Origin: Fibrobacterota bacterium
GTDB taxonomy: Bacteria > Fibrobacterota > Chitinivibrionia > Chitinivibrionales > JANQEN01
DNA length: 6,318 nucleotides
Assembly: GCA_030619215.1 (NCBI GenBank)
Contig: JAUXBV010000213.1
Coordinates: 1 to 6,318, forward strand
Direction of reading: 5' to 3'
In this document: in pieces, positions 1 through 6,271 of the stretch
Layout: each line of letters opens with the position of its first letter
How positions within the stretch are numbered: position 1 is the stretch's first letter
Program-made: the position numbers and the translations under genes
The notes under the pieces: generated by a model
The model's input: only the letters and a program-made list of their open reading frames with translations
Told to the model about the DNA's origin: nothing
Database searches by the model: none

Positions 1-2005
1 CACGAATGAGAACCAGTTATTAAGTTTCAGTATTTCAGCCAGCGATGACGATGGAGATGGATTAACCTTAACGACCAATACTTTACCAACGGGAGCCTCT
101 TTTACAGACAATGACAATGGTACGGGCGATTTTTCCTGGACACCAACCTATGCACAATCGGGTTCACCTTCGGTGACCTTTACCGTAACGGATGATGGTT
201 CACCGAATGAATTTGATAATGAAACAATACAGATAACAGTAAATGATGTAAACCGTGCCCCGGTTCTAGCAGCTATTGGCAATAAAAGTACGGATGAGAA
301 CCAGTTGTTAAGTTTCAGTATTTCAGCCAGTGATGATGATGGAGATGGATTAATCTTAACAACCAATACGTTACCAACAGGTGCCACATTTACGGACAAT
401 AGCAATGGTACGGGAGATTTTTCCTGGACACCTACTTACACACAGTCAGGAAATTATTCAGTTACCTTTACCGTAACGGATGATGGTTCTCCAAATGAAA
501 CAGATGAAGAGACAATAGATATTACTGTTTCAAATGTACTTTACTCTGTGGATATATCTGCATCGTCAAATGGTTCAGTAAATCCTTCTGGAAATCAGAG
601 TGCTGATCCTGCGAATACATTATTGGTAACAGCCACACCTTCATCAGGGTATCATTTCTCCAGTTGGGATGTAAGCGGGGGAGTGGCCATAACCGATGGA
701 GATGAGACAGGGGAGTTCACGATTACCGGTGACGGAACGATTCAGGCCAGTTTCGCCATTAATGATTATACGGTCACTGTCTCATCCAATGGCAACGGTA
801 CGGTAACACCGTCCGGGGATCAGCCCGCAGCCCATAATGAAGTAATATCAGTAACTGCAAATGCAGATGCAGGGTACCATTTTGACAACTGGACTGTAAC
901 CGGCGGCGTGTCAATTACCGATGGTGATGAGACCGGTGAGTTTACCATAACCGGTAATGGGACAATTGCAGCCAGCTTTACTATCAACCAGTATATGGTG
1001 ACTTTTATACCGGGCGCTAACGGTAACATAACAGGCGCCTTGACTCAGACAGTAAATCATGGGGACAACTGTACTGAGGTGAGTGCAGTGCCGGATGCAA
1101 ATTATCATTTTTCCGGATGGAGTGGAAGTTATACGGGTATAGATAATCCTCTAACCATAACAAACGTTACGTCGGATATGACAATAAACGCAAACTTTGC
1201 CATTGATCAATATACTGTTACCTTTAACGCAGGTGTAAATGGCGATGTAAACGGCCAGTCACAGGTTGTTCAGGCAGTCGACCATGGCAGCAATTGTACT
1301 GCTGTAGCAGCAAATCCGTCTACAGGTTATCATTTCGATGGCTGGACAGGGGATCATAATGGTGCGGATAACCCTATAACCGTAACTAACGTTACTTCAA
1401 ATATGGCAATTACCGCAAACTTTGCTATTAATACATATTCAGTACATGTTTCATCTTCCGGTAACGGCATAGTAACACCGTCAGGCGAGCAGAGTGTGGA
1501 GCACAATGATATTTTGTCAATTACCGCTTCACCAAATACGGATTATCAATTATCCGAATGGAATGTAACCGGAGGAGTTAGTATTATTGATGGTGATGAA
1601 TCAGGACTGTTCAGGATCACGGGAGCAGGAACAATTACCGCTGTATTCAGGCTCGCGACCTCTGTAATAAATAACGGCAATACACCGAAAATAGCGAATG
1701 AAAGCTTCAGTGTGTGCCCGAACCCGGTATCGAATAATGCAAAACTCGACCTGTTCTTTCAGGGAAAATTCAAATCAGATGCAGAACTGATAATTTATGA
1801 CCAAATAGGAAACCTCGTGTTTAGTAAATCCTACCCGCAGATAGGCGGTGACCTGAATAAACCGAAAAAATTCGGTCAATGGAATTTGAGAAATAAGAAC
1901 GGCAGAGTTGTATCAAGCGGTACCTATCTGGCAGTCCTCACCGTGTCCGGGGATTATGGCCAGAAAGAGAGATATATTACGAAGGTTGGCGTTAAGGAAT
2001 ACTAA
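1..2005 (+). CDS. Repetitive secreted adhesin-like protein with Ig-like and InlB-B-like repeats and a C-terminal sorting domain (5' end missing)
   Basis: The frame is open from base 2 and stops at TAA 2003-2005, so 667 residues are visible and the true start lies upstream. Residues 1 to about 178 are two 96-residue putative-Ig (He_PIG/cadherin-like) repeats with DENQLLSFSISASDDDGDGL and GDFSWTPTY motifs. Residues 181-552 are five repeats of about 75 residues like the divergent InlB B-repeat family, with the GYHFxxW core and FAIN ends. Residues from about 569 form a C-terminal beta domain starting FSVCPNPVS and ending YITKVGVKEY, as in type IX sorting or FlgD-like Ig domains. No catalytic domain is visible. 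The family points to an extracellular, cell-attached or secreted protein; adhesion or matrix binding is inference. The composition is rich in Asn, Thr, Ser, Gly and Asp, and the many Asp-Gly turns could bind calcium. Any enzyme domain would lie upstream of the window. Confidence 0.9.
   Translation, partial: TNENQLLSFSISASDDDGDGLTLTTNTLPTGASFTDNDNGTGDFSWTPTYAQSGSPSVTFTVTDDGSPNEFDNETIQITVNDVNRAPVLAAIGNKSTDENQLLSFSISASDDDGDGLILTTNTLPTGATFTDNSNGTGDFSWTPTYTQSGNYSVTFTVTDDGSPNETDEETIDITVSNVLYSVDISASSNGSVNPSGNQSADPANTLLVTATPSSGYHFSSWDVSGGVAITDGDETGEFTITGDGTIQASFAINDYTVTVSSNGNGTVTPSGDQPAAHNEVISVTANADAGYHFDNWTVTGGVSITDGDETGEFTITGNGTIAASFTINQYMVTFIPGANGNITGALTQTVNHGDNCTEVSAVPDANYHFSGWSGSYTGIDNPLTITNVTSDMTINANFAIDQYTVTFNAGVNGDVNGQSQVVQAVDHGSNCTAVAANPSTGYHFDGWTGDHNGADNPITVTNVTSNMAITANFAINTYSVHVSSSGNGIVTPSGEQSVEHNDILSITASPNTDYQLSEWNVTGGVSIIDGDESGLFRITGAGTITAVFRLATSVINNGNTPKIANESFSVCPNPVSNNAKLDLFFQGKFKSDAELIIYDQIGNLVFSKSYPQIGGDLNKPKKFGQWNLRNKNGRVVSSGTYLAVLTVSGDYGQKERYITKVGVKEY
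2..535 (+). repeat. Tandem 288-bp coding repeats (two visible Ig-like units)
   Basis: The unit starting at base 2 recurs at base 290, a period of 288 bp or exactly 96 codons, so the repeat keeps frame. The second unit diverges at about base 500 and hands over to the InlB-like repeats. In a hand alignment of the first 70 codons, 26 codons differ and 19 of those differences are silent. Base 2 falls inside a unit, so the array probably continues upstream. The protein motif matches putative-Ig/cadherin-like domains. Confidence 0.9.
542..1660 (+). repeat. Five InlB-B-like protein repeats, order A-A-B-B-A
   Basis: The units span bases 542-763, 767-988, 992-1207, 1211-1432 and 1436-1660, each opening with Y-x-V and mostly ending FAIN/FAID/FTIN. 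Units 1, 2 and 5 (type A) carry a NGxVxPSG turn and VTGGVSITDGDETGEFTITG-like strands. Units 3 and 4 (type B) carry HGxNCT, GYHFxGWxG and DNPxTxTNVTS. Such repeats build beta-rich stalks in surface proteins. Divergence between units is large, so this is a protein-level rather than DNA-level repeat. Confidence 0.85.
1706..2002 (+). other. C-terminal sorting / FlgD-like Ig domain of the first gene
   Basis: About 99 residues from FSVCPNPVS to the C-terminus. Seen in order are a CPNPVS opening, a hydrophobic strand pair (AELIIYDQIGNLVF), GQWNLRNKNGRVVSSGTYLAVL, and a basic end, YITKVGVKEY. The plan PNP...YD..G..V...W.....G..V.SGTY matches type IX secretion C-terminal domains and the related FlgD Ig fold. 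By homology it would direct export and surface attachment. Whether this organism has a type IX system cannot be seen here. Confidence 0.75.
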
Positions 2006-2037
2006 AAGAGCTAAGTTATACTGATGGTAAAGCTTTC

Positions 2038-2051
2038 ACCCAAAGGGTTTT
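2038..2051 (+). terminator. Weak hairpin plus T-run after the adhesin gene
   Basis: ACCC (2038-2041), loop AAA and GGGT (2045-2048) form a 4-bp stem followed by TTT, 33 bases after the stop codon. The stem is short for an intrinsic terminator. A second 4-bp hairpin, CCAA-ATGA-TTGG, lies at 2124-2135 before CTTTT. No better terminator is visible in the 185-bp gap between the two convergent genes. Confidence 0.22.
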
Positions 2052-2190
2052 AATGCCAGCTTGCCTAGTGCGCCCTGAGAGAAACAGTATATAAAATATT
2101 ATCGCAATTAACGCAACTCCGACCCAAATGATTGGCTTTTATGTGTCCTGCAGTCCGGCAACTAAGATTACCGGGCGAGCTTATTACGTT

Positions 2191-4086
2191 CTACTCACCC
2201 TTTGTCGCTGGATAGCAAAACAGGCCGAGCAGGTCCTCACTTGATGAGATGAACTGCTGAACGCCGTCTGCAGCATCTTTGTCTGCCCATATTTTCCACC
2301 GATATGAACAACCCCCTTTAATCGGCTGTTTTGCTGAGTTGTCGAAATTGAATACAACGCTGGTCGTTTGGGCATCTATTTTTGCATGGAGCACGTTGTT
2401 ATCTGAATCATAACCACCCCACACCAGATCGCCATAAGAGTTATATACCGCTATGATATACTCCTGTGTCGAGGGATATTTTTCCCATACAAACGTGGGT
2501 GTGTCCGTAAATATATTAACAGGAACCAGGGTGTCCTTATGATTGGTCGGAGATACAATTGGTACGGCATCCGTTATACTGAAATCGAGTGTTTTCGCAC
2601 TGTCACCAAGTGCAAATGTCAAAACAGGAAGCCCGAACTTTTGTATCCAGTCAGGATCCATCACATATCCGTCATTACGGTAACTTGCCCAGGGAATATA
2701 GGTGCCGGGAGGAATGGCATTCATAATATAGGTAGAAGTCGGTTGCATGAGTGTATCCAGGCCCGGTATGGCTTCATACGAGATAGGATGTGCCAGTGTG
2801 ATGTCGACAATGCCGTTTTGGGATGCAAGAAAAGTAATCCTGCCGCTCAGCGGCGACCCTGCATTGGCAGTAAGCTGAATATTTACGTCTGGTGTTATGG
2901 TCTGGCTGGTTACTCCAACAGAGGTAACTGCGGTTGACTGATACCAGCCTGCAAGAAAACACTGCATTTCATACACACCTTCAGGAACATTAAAAAGGAT
3001 ATAAAAACCGTCAGGGCCGGAAAATCCGCTCGCGGTTATTGAATCAGTTTCGCGAATAGCGATCACCAGGCATCCTGAAACAAAATCATTGGTCGTTGAT
3101 TTTACCACACCGCTGATGGTGCCGCAATTAAGTGCAAGCGGATCTTTTTTAAGTATAATATCCTGATGAATGAAAGAGCCGCTATCGCCAACCTGAAACG
3201 GTATTGATGCCCCATTAGGGGGAGGAGAACTCTTGTAATTCTGTGCAGCAACCTTTAAATAGTAAAGAAGGTTAGGCTGGACATAGAGGAAACATTTCCC
3301 GGCACTGTCCGTAAATTGCCGTGCTATTCCCTGGTTCGTATTGGAGTTGAATATGACAACATCCGCATTGCTGATCGGAATATTGGTAGAGTCCTCCAGT
3401 ACACGAACACTGACCGTTGCACATACACTATCAAGAGTATCTATAGTAAAGTTATGTATGCCCTGGTAAGAGTCTATTACTTTCCAGGTTCCTGCATACC
3501 CTGTTTTGGTTACCTTGATTGTATCCGGCAAAGTTGACTTTTCCAAGCGTGCAACCGCTTTAACATCCTTACCCGTAAACCCCTTAGTAAAACCAAGCCC
3601 TACGCAATTCTCATTCATTTCAGGGATATGCAAATATTTGTATTTAAAAACAGCCCCATTAACCTGAAAAGAGATAAGATACATTTGTGATGATACATAC
3701 TTTTCAAGAATTGGAAAAACATATTCACCACACGTTAATTGTCGGTTTACAACAGTGTTTACACGCTTTCCATTTATACCAAACACATCAATCCGTACAT
3801 GTTGGTTATTCTTTATAATGGAGAAAAAGATAGTCGACCTTTTAAACTGAGGCGCAGTAAATGTACTATTTTCAAAAGAGTTATCTTTAATTGATGTATA
3901 AGCGATAGTGTATTGACCATTTACATCGGTTTTGGTGGAAAGATTCTGATTTACCAGGATAACATCCGCACCTTCAATAAGCTGATTGTACTTTCCGGTA
4001 ACCATTCCTGTAATGTTTATATTCTGACTATGTGCGTTAAATACAAAGAACACAGTCATGCAGAAGAGTATGCTTTTGAAATACAC
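2191..4086 (-). CDS. Exported multi-domain protein with carboxypeptidase-regulatory-like domains and an internal sorting-like module
   Basis: 631 residues, from GTG at 4086 to TAG at 2193-2191. The start is set by AGGAGG five bases upstream. Residues 1-21 are a signal peptide: basic Lys4, hydrophobic core, likely cleavage near AHS-Q. Residues 24-63 are a carboxypeptidase-regulatory-like (transthyretin/SdrD-B-like) domain with GxV...L.GA.V.L and TDVNGQYTI. Residues 85-154 resemble a type IX sorting/FlgD-like module (VRIDVFGINGKRVNTVV ... CGEYVFPI ... MYLISFQVNG), followed by DTIKVTKTGY at 188-197. Residues 222-312 and 320-405 are two more regulatory-like domains, the latter with GPDGFYILFNVPEGVYE. 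Residues 412-506 look like another beta-sandwich (PPGTY). Residues 507-631 are fibronectin-III-like (PTFVWEKYP, YRWKIW). No catalytic motif is visible, so function is unknown; a periplasmic or surface binding or structural role is inference. It converges on the adhesin gene and is probably monocistronic. Confidence 0.9.
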   Translation of the reverse strand: MYFKSILFCMTVFFVFNAHSQNINITGMVTGKYNQLIEGADVILVNQNLSTKTDVNGQYTIAYTSIKDNSFENSTFTAPQFKRSTIFFSIIKNNQHVRIDVFGINGKRVNTVVNRQLTCGEYVFPILEKYVSSQMYLISFQVNGAVFKYKYLHIPEMNENCVGLGFTKGFTGKDVKAVARLEKSTLPDTIKVTKTGYAGTWKVIDSYQGIHNFTIDTLDSVCATVSVRVLEDSTNIPISNADVVIFNSNTNQGIARQFTDSAGKCFLYVQPNLLYYLKVAAQNYKSSPPPNGASIPFQVGDSGSFIHQDIILKKDPLALNCGTISGVVKSTTNDFVSGCLVIAIRETDSITASGFSGPDGFYILFNVPEGVYEMQCFLAGWYQSTAVTSVGVTSQTITPDVNIQLTANAGSPLSGRITFLASQNGIVDITLAHPISYEAIPGLDTLMQPTSTYIMNAIPPGTYIPWASYRNDGYVMDPDWIQKFGLPVLTFALGDSAKTLDFSITDAVPIVSPTNHKDTLVPVNIFTDTPTFVWEKYPSTQEYIIAVYNSYGDLVWGGYDSDNNVLHAKIDAQTTSVVFNFDNSAKQPIKGGCSYRWKIWADKDAADGVQQFISSSEDLLGLFCYPATKGE

Positions 4087-4091
4087 GATTG

Positions 4092-4097
4092 CCTCCT
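4092..4097 (-). promoter_or_regulatory. Ribosome binding site deciding the GTG start of the 631-residue protein
   Basis: On the minus strand the sequence reads AGGAGG, then CAATC, then GTG. This is a full anti-Shine-Dalgarno match with a 5-base spacer. It supports the GTG start even though no ATG is used. Confidence 0.85.
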
Positions 4098-4156
4098 ATT
4101 GATTCTGAATAACGATTCTGTTCCGGTTTTGCTTTTAACATAAGAAATCAGGCGAA

Positions 4157-4183
4157 ATTATATATCTACATATATCATGTAAA
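4157..4183 (-). promoter_or_regulatory. Candidate sigma-70-like promoter for the 631-residue protein
   Basis: On the minus strand TTTACA (4183-4178) is followed after 15 bases by a perfect TATAAT (4162-4157), in an AT-rich stretch. The -10 box lies about 70 bases before the GTG start, giving a leader of roughly 60 bases. The 15-base spacer is shorter than ideal, so the -35 assignment is less sure than the -10. Confidence 0.45.
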
Positions 4184-4237
4184 AGCAGCTCTCTCTATAA
4201 TTTTCTCAAATTTTTAGTAAATTATCAAGTAATAAAT

Positions 4238-4268
4238 GAAAAACCGGAAATACCAATTCCGCTTTTTC
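4238..4268. terminator. Hairpin with T-run on both strands, possible two-way terminator
   Basis: Arms 4238-4249 and 4257-4268 pair at 11 of 12 positions, with one C/C mismatch and a 7-base loop. The inner stem is CGGAA/TTCCG, and the outer arms are GAAAAA and TTTTTC. Either strand therefore transcribes a short stem followed by a U-run. It sits upstream of the minus-strand promoter and could insulate it. The inner stem is only 5 bp, so strength is uncertain. Confidence 0.4.
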
Positions 4269-4324
4269 TCGATATAATTTTAGGAATATTTCTTAATTAT
4301 TGCCATTCTGTTCACTCTTTCGGG

Positions 4325-4347
4325 CAGAGAGCCTCAGAGTCACAGAG
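4325..4347. repeat. Three CAGAG motifs (short imperfect repeat)
   Basis: CAGAG occurs at 4325, 4335 and 4343 with spacings of 10 and 8 bases. The pattern resembles the GCAGAGxCxCAGAG-type intergenic repeats common in environmental bacterial genomes; that likeness is from memory. It probably marks repeat debris rather than a regulatory site. Confidence 0.35.
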
Positions 4348-4416
4348 AAAATATTAGGGTTAAAATAAAAAAGAAAAGAGAAAGATGTAGGAGTTGGGGA
4401 GGATTTTCATCGTTTA

Positions 4417-4433
4417 GAACCCTGAAAGGGTTC
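4417..4433. repeat. Palindromic element GAACCCT-GAA-AGGGTTC
   Basis: A perfect 7-bp inverted repeat around a 3-base GAA loop. The AACCCTGAAAGGGTT core resembles a short palindrome dispersed in many Bacteroidota-related genomes (recalled, not searched). It is not followed by a T-run, so a terminator is unlikely. Confidence 0.5.
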
Positions 4434-4475
4434 CATGTTGTATGAGATAGAGTCAGAAAAGGCAAGGATGTAAGT

Positions 4476-4528
4476 GCCGGGAGTAAGGATCCTGAAAAAC
4501 AGCGTGAGATGAAAAAAAGTACCCCGGC
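4476..4528. other. Long stem-loop in the glycosyltransferase upstream region
   Basis: GCCGGG (4476-4481) and GTA (4483-4485) pair with TACCCCGGC (4520-4528), giving 9 bp with one bulged A at 4482 and a 34-base loop. The loop contains GGATCC and a minor CTG-A5-CAG hairpin. A second partner for GCCGGG, namely CCCGGC at 4594-4599 followed by seven T, lies downstream. No known riboswitch class is recognised. Confidence 0.3.
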
Positions 4529-4620
4529 GGTCAGATATATAAATCTTACTTTTCTTTTTCCATTAATAATCCTATATTTAGAATTGAGAAATGCCCGGCT
4601 TTTTTTGATGTTTTAAAGTA

Positions 4621-4667
4621 TGGATTCCCAACAAGTTGGACTTTGCCCGCCAAAGGTGGGAATGACG
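4621..4667. repeat. REP-like inverted-repeat element with three-way-junction potential
   Basis: ATTCCCA (4624-4630) pairs with TGGGAAT (4657-4663). Between them are CTTTG-CCCGC-CAAAG (4641-4655) and a CCAA-CAAG-TTGG hairpin (4629-4639 region, overlapping the outer arm). The ends TGGATTCCC and GGGAATGACG match the ends of a widespread intergenic palindrome class, recalled rather than searched. The element lies 54 bases before the glycosyltransferase start. Confidence 0.5.
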
Positions 4668-4709
4668 TTTTCGGACAAGCACTAAGTAGTTACCGAACAA
4701 TGTGAATCG

Positions 4710-4715
4710 AAAGGA
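4710..4715 (+). promoter_or_regulatory. Ribosome binding site of the glycosyltransferase gene
   Basis: AAAGGA precedes GTG 4722 by 6 bases. An in-frame TAA at 4683-4685 with no start codon between it and 4722 excludes a longer protein, so GTG is the most upstream start available. Confidence 0.6.
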
Positions 4716-4721
4716 TCCCTC

Positions 4722-6185
4722 GTGCAACCAATAACTGTTGTTTTACCCCATTATGAACACCCATTATGGCAGGACACACTCAATCAGTTTCTTGATTCTC
4801 CCCAGGTAGAAGAAGTTATTGTACTCCATAAAGGGACGTATAATGGTTTGGAAAAGAGAGTGCAGGTTATATCTACAAATCAGGTATTCTCCAGTGAAAC
4901 ACTCCAGCAATTGGTTAATCATGTTAAGACTCAATTCTTTTTATTCATATCTCCTCCAGGATTGATTTTTCCGGGAACGAGGATGTTTGAAAGGCTTTTA
5001 CAGGGTATGTCGATGACTGGTGCGGTAATGATCTATGCGGACTATTTTGATCAGATTGACAACTCCCTTACCATACATCCGGTCCTTGATTATCACATCG
5101 GGAGTGTGCGGAATGAGTTCGATTTCGGTCCATTTCAGTTTTATCGGACCTCATGTGTTCGCACTGTAATAGAAAAATCTGGATTGCCTTCTGATATTGA
5201 TTATGCAGGATTGTATGATCTTCAGTTGAAATTGTCTGTTTCCGAACAGTTGCACCACATACCCGAACCTCTTTGCCGGAAAACAGTACTTACCGATGAG
5301 AGCTCTGGTGAGAAACATTTTGATTATGTCAAGGCACAATACCGTGATATGCAGGTGGAATATGAAAAAGTATTTACCGATCATCTCAAACGGATTAATG
5401 CCTATCTCGAACCAAAGTTCTCACCGGTACCGCCGGATAAGCAGGAATTTCCCGTTGAGATAAGCGTGATCATCCCGGTTTTAAACCGCGAACAGACAAT
5501 CCCTGATGCGATAAAGAGCATTGTCAGTCAGAAATTGTCCGTACCGTTTAATATTCTCATTATTGACAATCATTCAACCGATCAAACACCATCGATTATT
5601 AATAATTTAGCTGAAAAAGATTCCCGTATTCATCATATTATCCCTGAGGCGGTAGATTTGAATATTGGCGGGTGCTGGAATGAGGCTTTACTCTCACCTT
5701 TGTGCGGACGTTATGCCGTGCAGCTTGATTCCGACGATCTCTATGCTCATGAACTGGTATTGCAACAAATTTATGACGAATTTCAGAATAATGATTATGC
5801 AATGATCATTGGTTCCTATACAATGGTGAATTTCGATCTTAAGATAATTCCTCCGGGACTCATTGATCATCGTGAATGGACACCGGAGAACGGACGGAAC
5901 AATGCATTACGTATTAACGGGCTCGGGGCGCCGCGCGCTTATCGTACGGGCATAGCACGGTCTATTCTGTTTCCGAATGTCGGTTATGGCGAGGATTATG
6001 CTATGGTACTTGCGATCTCTCGTCTCTATCAGATAGGACGCATATATGATTCCCTGTATTACTGTCGTAGATGGAAAGACAATACCGATGCGGCATTACC
6101 CATTGACAAAGTTAATAAGAATGATAGGTATAAAGATTACCTTCGGGCTGTTGAGATACGTACACGGCAAGCTCTAGTGAAATAG
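4722..6185 (+). CDS. Two-domain family 2 glycosyltransferase
   Basis: 487 residues, GTG start, TAG stop, no signal peptide or membrane segment, so probably cytoplasmic or loosely membrane-bound. Residues about 246-452 are a GT-A fold of the GT2 type. They show SVIIPVLNREQTI, the nucleotide-site strand ILIIDNHSTDQT (278-289), the metal-binding QLDSDDL (334-340), GYGEDYAM (421-428) supplying the usual acidic catalytic pair, and a CRRWKDNTDA tail. Residues 1 to about 230 look like a second, degenerate GT-A half. It begins ITVVLPHYEHPLWQDTL and has EEVIVLHKG, but where DxD is expected it reads LFISPPGLIFPG with no acidic residues. By family it would move a sugar from a nucleotide sugar to a glycan, lipid or protein; donor and acceptor cannot be told. 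A single-domain GT2 is usually 250-350 residues, so the length fits a double domain. A short ORF starts two bases after the stop, so co-transcription with the next gene is likely. Confidence 0.9.
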   Translation: MQPITVVLPHYEHPLWQDTLNQFLDSPQVEEVIVLHKGTYNGLEKRVQVISTNQVFSSETLQQLVNHVKTQFFLFISPPGLIFPGTRMFERLLQGMSMTGAVMIYADYFDQIDNSLTIHPVLDYHIGSVRNEFDFGPFQFYRTSCVRTVIEKSGLPSDIDYAGLYDLQLKLSVSEQLHHIPEPLCRKTVLTDESSGEKHFDYVKAQYRDMQVEYEKVFTDHLKRINAYLEPKFSPVPPDKQEFPVEISVIIPVLNREQTIPDAIKSIVSQKLSVPFNILIIDNHSTDQTPSIINNLAEKDSRIHHIIPEAVDLNIGGCWNEALLSPLCGRYAVQLDSDDLYAHELVLQQIYDEFQNNDYAMIIGSYTMVNFDLKIIPPGLIDHREWTPENGRNNALRINGLGAPRAYRTGIARSILFPNVGYGEDYAMVLAISRLYQIGRIYDSLYYCRRWKDNTDAALPIDKVNKNDRYKDYLRAVEIRTRQALVK

Positions 6186-6187
6186 AG

Positions 6188-6271
6188 ATGAATCGCACTG
6201 TATTATTACACCGGCAAATAAAGCAAAAACAAGATTTCTCCAAAGTGAATAAGCAGGCTTACTCGAAATGA
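6188..6271 (+). pseudogene. 27-codon ORF sharing its last 13 codons with the next gene's start
   Basis: ATG 6188 lies two bases after the glycosyltransferase stop and reads 27 residues (MNRTVLLHRQ...KQDFSKVNKQAYSK) to TGA 6269-6271. That stop overlaps the next ATG as ATGA. The residues KQDFSKVNKQAYS are identical to residues 5-17 of the downstream protein. It may be the broken original 5' end of that gene after a local duplication, a small leader ORF for translational coupling, or an assembly artefact. No strong ribosome binding site precedes it. Confidence 0.3.

Larger units (their letters stand above)
4087..4721. other. 635-bp divergent intergenic region
   Basis: No reading frame in this gap looks like a gene. 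From left to right it holds the minus-strand ribosome binding site and promoter, a hairpin with T-runs on both strands (4238-4268), three CAGAG motifs (4325-4347), a purine-rich stretch (about 4360-4400), a 7-bp-stem palindrome (4417-4433), a long stem-loop (4476-4528), a CCCGGC-T7 tract (4594-4606), and an inverted-repeat element (4621-4667). It ends with the ribosome binding site of the glycosyltransferase gene. No convincing plus-strand promoter was found. The left part is AT-rich, and the right part looks like a mosaic of decayed short repeats. Confidence 0.7.

Noticed and set aside
2..535. CRISPR-like or mobile repeat array
   Set aside because: The repeats are 288 bp, in frame, and encode Ig-like domains; there are no short repeats with unique spacers.
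820..1108. Two minus-strand ORFs (65 and 69 codons) in the adhesin gene
   Set aside because: They are antisense to the repeat array, arise from its repeated codon pattern, and have no ribosome binding site or domain.
2124..2135. CCAA-ATGA-TTGG hairpin as terminator in the convergent gap
   Set aside because: Only four base pairs with two G-C, followed by C then four T; likely chance.
2539..2937. 132-codon plus-strand ORF inside the minus-strand gene
   Set aside because: It lies wholly antisense to a well-supported 631-residue gene with signal peptide, ribosome binding site and domains; its Cys/Arg-rich translation looks like an antisense shadow.
3913..4143. 76-codon plus-strand ORF across the start of the minus-strand gene
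   Set aside because: It overlaps the signal-peptide coding region and ribosome binding site of a better supported gene and shows no protein-like features.
4500..4721. Plus-strand promoter for the glycosyltransferase
   Set aside because: TTGAGA (4584-4589) and TATATT (4573-4578) occur, but no -35/-10 pair has a 16-18 base spacer, so none is called.
5151..5384. 77-codon minus-strand ORF inside the glycosyltransferase gene
   Set aside because: Antisense shadow of a clear enzyme gene.
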